This document shows, one piece after another, positions 2,790 to 5,746 of a stretch of DNA of 5,746 bases. Made by a program: the position numbers and the translations under genes. Position 1 is the first letter of the stretch. Every line of letters begins with the position of its first letter. The stretch comes from Candidatus Nanopelagicales bacterium. GTDB lineage: Bacteria > Actinomycetota > Actinomycetes > S36-B12. The stretch spans positions 1 through 5,746 of the forward strand of contig JAURQC010000061.1 in assembly GCA_030836325.1 (NCBI GenBank), given 5' to 3'. The notes beneath the pieces are model-generated. The model was not told the origin of the DNA. It was given only the letters and a program-made list of their open reading frames with translations, and did no database searches.

Positions 2790-5746
2790 TGACCGAGTCC
2801 ACTTCCCCCTTCGTCACCCCCGGTGAGTTCGGCGATGAGCCGGTGAACGAGCCTCGAGTCGACATCACGGCTGATGCTCCCGTCGGCTTCGTCGACGACG
2901 CCCAGTGGGATGTGTTCGCCGATGATTTCGCAGATGAACCGCCGATGCCTCGGCGTCAGCACTTCATCACCACGGTGGTGGTTGCCCATGACGGAGCCGT
3001 GTGGCTCCCTGCCGTATTGACGACCCTGGGTCAGCAGACCCGCCCCATGAACGCCATCGTGGGTGTTGACAGCGCCTCCACGGACTCAAGTGCGCAGATG
3101 CTCAGGGAGTCTCTGGGTGAAGAGTCCGTCGTTGAACTCGACGCGGACAAGGGCTTCGGGGCTGCTGCATTTGCCGGTGTGGAGTCGGCACTTGCCCGCC
3201 AGCCTGAATTACCCACCGACGTTGTCTCGTGGATCTGGCTACTGCACGACGACAGCGCGCCTGATCCGTCATGTCTTGAACACTTGCTGGAGACGGCCGA
3301 CAATCACCCGTCAGCAGTAGTCCTCGGTCCCAAGATTCTTGGCTGGCACGACCGGCGCTTGTTGCTGGAGGTTGGTGTCACTATCAATGCTGATGGCCGA
3401 CGTGTCACCGGTCTTGAGCGTCGCGAACACGATCAAGGCCAGCACGACGGGGTTCGAGATGTCATGGCCGTCAGTTCGGCGGGGATGCTGATTCGCCAGG
3501 ACGTCTGGCAGGAACTATCTGGCTTCGATCCGAACCTGCCGCTCTACCGCGACGATATCGATCTGTGTTGGCGCGCGCATCGCGCTGGCGGACGGGTTTT
3601 GATTGCCACAGGCGCTGTCTTGCACCACAGAGAAGCCTCAGCTCATGGCCGACGGGAGGTGCGCGAAGCGAACGAGCGCCCGCACCGGGCTGACCGCGAA
3701 GCCGCCGTTCGAGTGTTGCTCGCTCATTCCACCGCCGTGGGTGCACCGTTCGTCGCACTCCGACTGCTCATCGGTAGTGCGTTGCGCGCGGTTGGGTACC
3801 TCGTCGGCAAGGATCTTCGAGCGGCGCGCGACGAGGTCGCCGCCGTCGCATCGGTGGCCGTTCGACCAAGGCGTATCGCGAAGTCCCGGTCCCTGATTGC
3901 CCGAACTAGTACTGAGCCCGCATCGGTCACCCGATCACTGAGGCCAACGTCGGTTGATCAACTCCGTGAGGTTGCCGAAGCAGTCGGTGGGTTGCTGACG
4001 ACGAGTTCGGCAACTGCACCGTCATCGTTGAGTGCTCTTGAGTCGGGTCCGATCGATGAGGAAGCTGCCTATTTGCCGGATGACTCGTCTGGGTTCGTGC
4101 GACGGATATTGCTGAAGCCAAGTGTGTTGACCACTCTCGTCCTGCTTGTGATCGCCGTGGTTGCCACCCGGTCGCTGTGGTGGGGTGAAGGAGTCCTGCA
4201 GGGCGGAGCATTACTGCCGGTTCCCGAGGGTGCGCGCGACCTGTGGACCACGTATATCCGTGGGTGGCACGACGTCGGGCCGGGATCTCAGACACCATCG
4301 GCGCCGTATCTGATCGTCGTTGCCTCCGTGGCAACCGCCCTGTTCGGCAATGCGGACTGGGCGATGAACCTGCTCGTGCTCCTGGCGGCACCGATAGCCG
4401 GGTGGAGCGCGTACTTCGCCGCCCGCGGCATGGTCACGAGCAAGGTCGTTCGTGCCTGGATGGGCCTGACCTACGCGCTGCTCCCCGCGATGACTGGCGC
4501 CGTTGAGCAGGGTCGAATCGGAACGCTCATTACGTCCATCGCTTTGCCATTCGCGATTCGCTCCGGAGTTCGACTGGCGCGCAGGAGTGGAACGATTCGA
4601 CGAGCGGCCGGTACGGCACTGCTGATGTCGGTGATTCTCGCGGCCACTCCGGCCGTGTGGGTTGTGGCGCTCGTCGCCGTCGCTTTGGCCTCGATCATTG
4701 CTGTGCGCCGACTTGGCTCGGACGCCTGGGGAATCATCATTCGGTTCGCGATCGCGATGCTGATCCCACTGCTCGTCTTGATGCCATGGACCCTCCACTT
4801 GTTGACCGATCCGGCCATGTTCGTCTTGGAACCGGGATTGAACTCTGGGGGAATCATCGATCCCAATCTCCGGCCGCTGGATGTTCTGTTGCTGCATCCT
4901 GGTGGCCCGGGCATGAACCCGCTGTGGGTCACAGCAGGCTTGGGCTTCGCCGCATTCCTTGCGCTGTTTCGACGCGACACCATCGCGAATGTCGGTGCCT
5001 GGTGGATTCTCGGGCTGCTGGCCCTGACCGTGGGGGTGCTGCAGGCATCGATCACCGTCATCCCACCGGGTGGCCTGTTGCCGGTTCAACCATGGCCCGG
5101 ACCGATGACTTTGGTGTTGGGCCTGGCGATGATCGCTGCCGCCGGAATCGGAGCCGAGGGGCTGCGTCAGCGATTCGCTGGACAAAACTTCACGCTCGGT
5201 CAACCCGTGGCCGTAGTTGCGCTCATCGGTGCAGTCATCGCACCTTTCGCCGCGGCAGCATGGTGGATTCCTGCGACGGACGATGTGTTGGTCCGGGCGC
5301 CACGAACCGACGTTCCGGCATTTGTGGCTGCTGAAGCCAATGGTGCCCAAGCTCCTCGCACCTTGGTCCTCACCGACAACGGTCAAGGCGAGGTGCGTTA
5401 CACGCTGCTCGGCGGATCCGCGTTGACGCTCGGTGCTGCTGATACCCCGCCACCGGCCGAAGTGTGGCAACCCATCGACGAGTTCGTTGCGGCTCTCGCC
5501 TCAGGTCGAGGTGGCGGTGAAGTAGACGCATTGCGTTCTTACGGTGTTCGTTACGTGAAACTCACACCGAACTCATCACGCTCAGTAGTCCCAGCGCTGG
5601 ATTCCGAACCCGGCCTGCGCCGGCTCGCCAGTGCCGACGGTGAGGTGCTGTGGCGAATCAGTGGCGTCACATCGCGTGCCCAGGTGCTGGATATTGACCC
5701 CGCCACCGGAGACTTCCTGCCCGCGGCGGTGGAACTCGCCCAACCG
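2789..5746 (+). CDS. Large membrane glycosyltransferase: GT2 domain fused to a multi-helix membrane domain, partial (3' end off the window)
   Basis: The frame is open for 986 codons to the right edge. Residues 1-50 are very acidic (14 D/E, one R). A GT2 domain spans about 58-330. It has the first strand and nucleotide-binding start TTVVVAHDG (61-69), GVDSASTDSS (92-101), the metal-binding DXD-type motif HDDS (153-156), SAGML before the acceptor region, the catalytic-base segment RDDIDLCWR (254-262) and a conserved H279-H280. A linker of about 110 residues leads to about eleven hydrophobic helices between 446 and 827. The remainder (828-986 onward) is soluble and would be extracytoplasmic. This long GT2-plus-membrane form is known from actinobacteria, commonly annotated only as family-2 glycosyltransferase. 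Donor and acceptor are unknown, with a cell-wall or exported glycan plausible. The GTG start lacks a ribosome site (possible leaderless start); a later in-frame GTG at codon 19 is an alternative. TTA codons lie at 3209 and 4211. Confidence 0.88.
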   Translation, partial: MTESTSPFVTPGEFGDEPVNEPRVDITADAPVGFVDDAQWDVFADDFADEPPMPRRQHFITTVVVAHDGAVWLPAVLTTLGQQTRPMNAIVGVDSASTDSSAQMLRESLGEESVVELDADKGFGAAAFAGVESALARQPELPTDVVSWIWLLHDDSAPDPSCLEHLLETADNHPSAVVLGPKILGWHDRRLLLEVGVTINADGRRVTGLERREHDQGQHDGVRDVMAVSSAGMLIRQDVWQELSGFDPNLPLYRDDIDLCWRAHRAGGRVLIATGAVLHHREASAHGRREVREANERPHRADREAAVRVLLAHSTAVGAPFVALRLLIGSALRAVGYLVGKDLRAARDEVAAVASVAVRPRRIAKSRSLIARTSTEPASVTRSLRPTSVDQLREVAEAVGGLLTTSSATAPSSLSALESGPIDEEAAYLPDDSSGFVRRILLKPSVLTTLVLLVIAVVATRSLWWGEGVLQGGALLPVPEGARDLWTTYIRGWHDVGPGSQTPSAPYLIVVASVATALFGNADWAMNLLVLLAAPIAGWSAYFAARGMVTSKVVRAWMGLTYALLPAMTGAVEQGRIGTLITSIALPFAIRSGVRLARRSGTIRRAAGTALLMSVILAATPAVWVVALVAVALASIIAVRRLGSDAWGIIIRFAIAMLIPLLVLMPWTLHLLTDPAMFVLEPGLNSGGIIDPNLRPLDVLLLHPGGPGMNPLWVTAGLGFAAFLALFRRDTIANVGAWWILGLLALTVGVLQASITVIPPGGLLPVQPWPGPMTLVLGLAMIAAAGIGAEGLRQRFAGQNFTLGQPVAVVALIGAVIAPFAAAAWWIPATDDVLVRAPRTDVPAFVAAEANGAQAPRTLVLTDNGQGEVRYTLLGGSALTLGAADTPPPAEVWQPIDEFVAALASGRGGGEVDALRSYGVRYVKLTPNSSRSVVPALDSEPGLRRLASADGEVLWRISGVTSRAQVLDIDPATGDFLPAAVELAQP

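Noticed and set aside
2383..2989. Two overlapping minus-strand open frames (161 and 191 codons) across whiB2 and the start of the glycosyltransferase gene.
   Set aside because: They run antisense to the unmistakable whiB2, lack domains, and cross its promoter and ribosome site.
4211..5470. A 419-codon open frame on the minus strand opposite the glycosyltransferase.
   Set aside because: Its translation is low-complexity (rich in R, G, D, H, Q, S) with no recognisable domain, and it mirrors the codon phase of the plus-strand gene, which has clear GT2 motifs and membrane helices. It is an antisense shadow of G+C-rich coding sequence.
2789..5746. Possible frameshift or split gene in the long glycosyltransferase frame, since two-part proteins are sometimes assembly artefacts.
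   Set aside because: Codon-by-codon reading keeps one frame without stops from 2789 to the window end, and domain signatures run smoothly from GT2 through the linker into the helices.

Overview
The window comes from a member of the Actinomycetota. Three things support this: a nearly canonical WhiB2-type iron-sulfur regulator (a family confined to Actinomycetota and their phages), an F420-biosynthesis gene of the actinobacterial CofD/FbiA type, and a G+C-rich composition with mostly GTG starts. The G+C content looks moderate rather than extreme. TTA leucine codons occur in at least four places in ordinary genes (two in the glycosyltransferase, two in the leftmost PH-domain gene), which argues against Streptomyces. 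I cannot name a genus.

The layout is two divergent transcription units separated by about 227 bp (2225-2451). Leftward (minus strand) is a tight three-gene set: cofD (1217-2224), a small two-helix membrane protein with a bacterial PH (bPH2/DUF304) domain (693-1205), and the first 232 codons of a larger YdbT-like PH-domain membrane protein that runs off the left edge (1-696). The gaps are 11 nt and then a 4-nt GTGA overlap. Rightward (plus strand) are whiB2 (2452-2727) and, 61 nt later, a very large gene (2789 to the right edge, 986 codons and still open). It encodes a cytoplasmic family-2 glycosyltransferase domain followed by about eleven membrane helices and an extracytoplasmic tail. There are no RNA genes, mobile elements, CRISPR arrays or broken genes.

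The divergent whiB2/cofD junction recalls the whiB2-fbiA pair of mycobacteria, so this is a conserved housekeeping neighbourhood and not an island. The less usual points are that cofD is followed by a PH-domain pair where mycobacteria carry fbiB/cofE, and that a giant GT2-membrane fusion sits directly behind whiB2. The intergenic region is rich in symmetric elements: a CRP-like palindrome, an 8-bp-arm hairpin in the presumed cofD leader, and a repeat over the whiB2 -10 region. The joint picture is inferential. One arm makes a redox cofactor precursor and membrane PH proteins; the other makes a division regulator and a cell-envelope glycosyltransferase.

I see no convincing new defence, mobile or RNA system here. 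The most interesting open questions are the role of the PH pair beside cofD and the product of the large glycosyltransferase.
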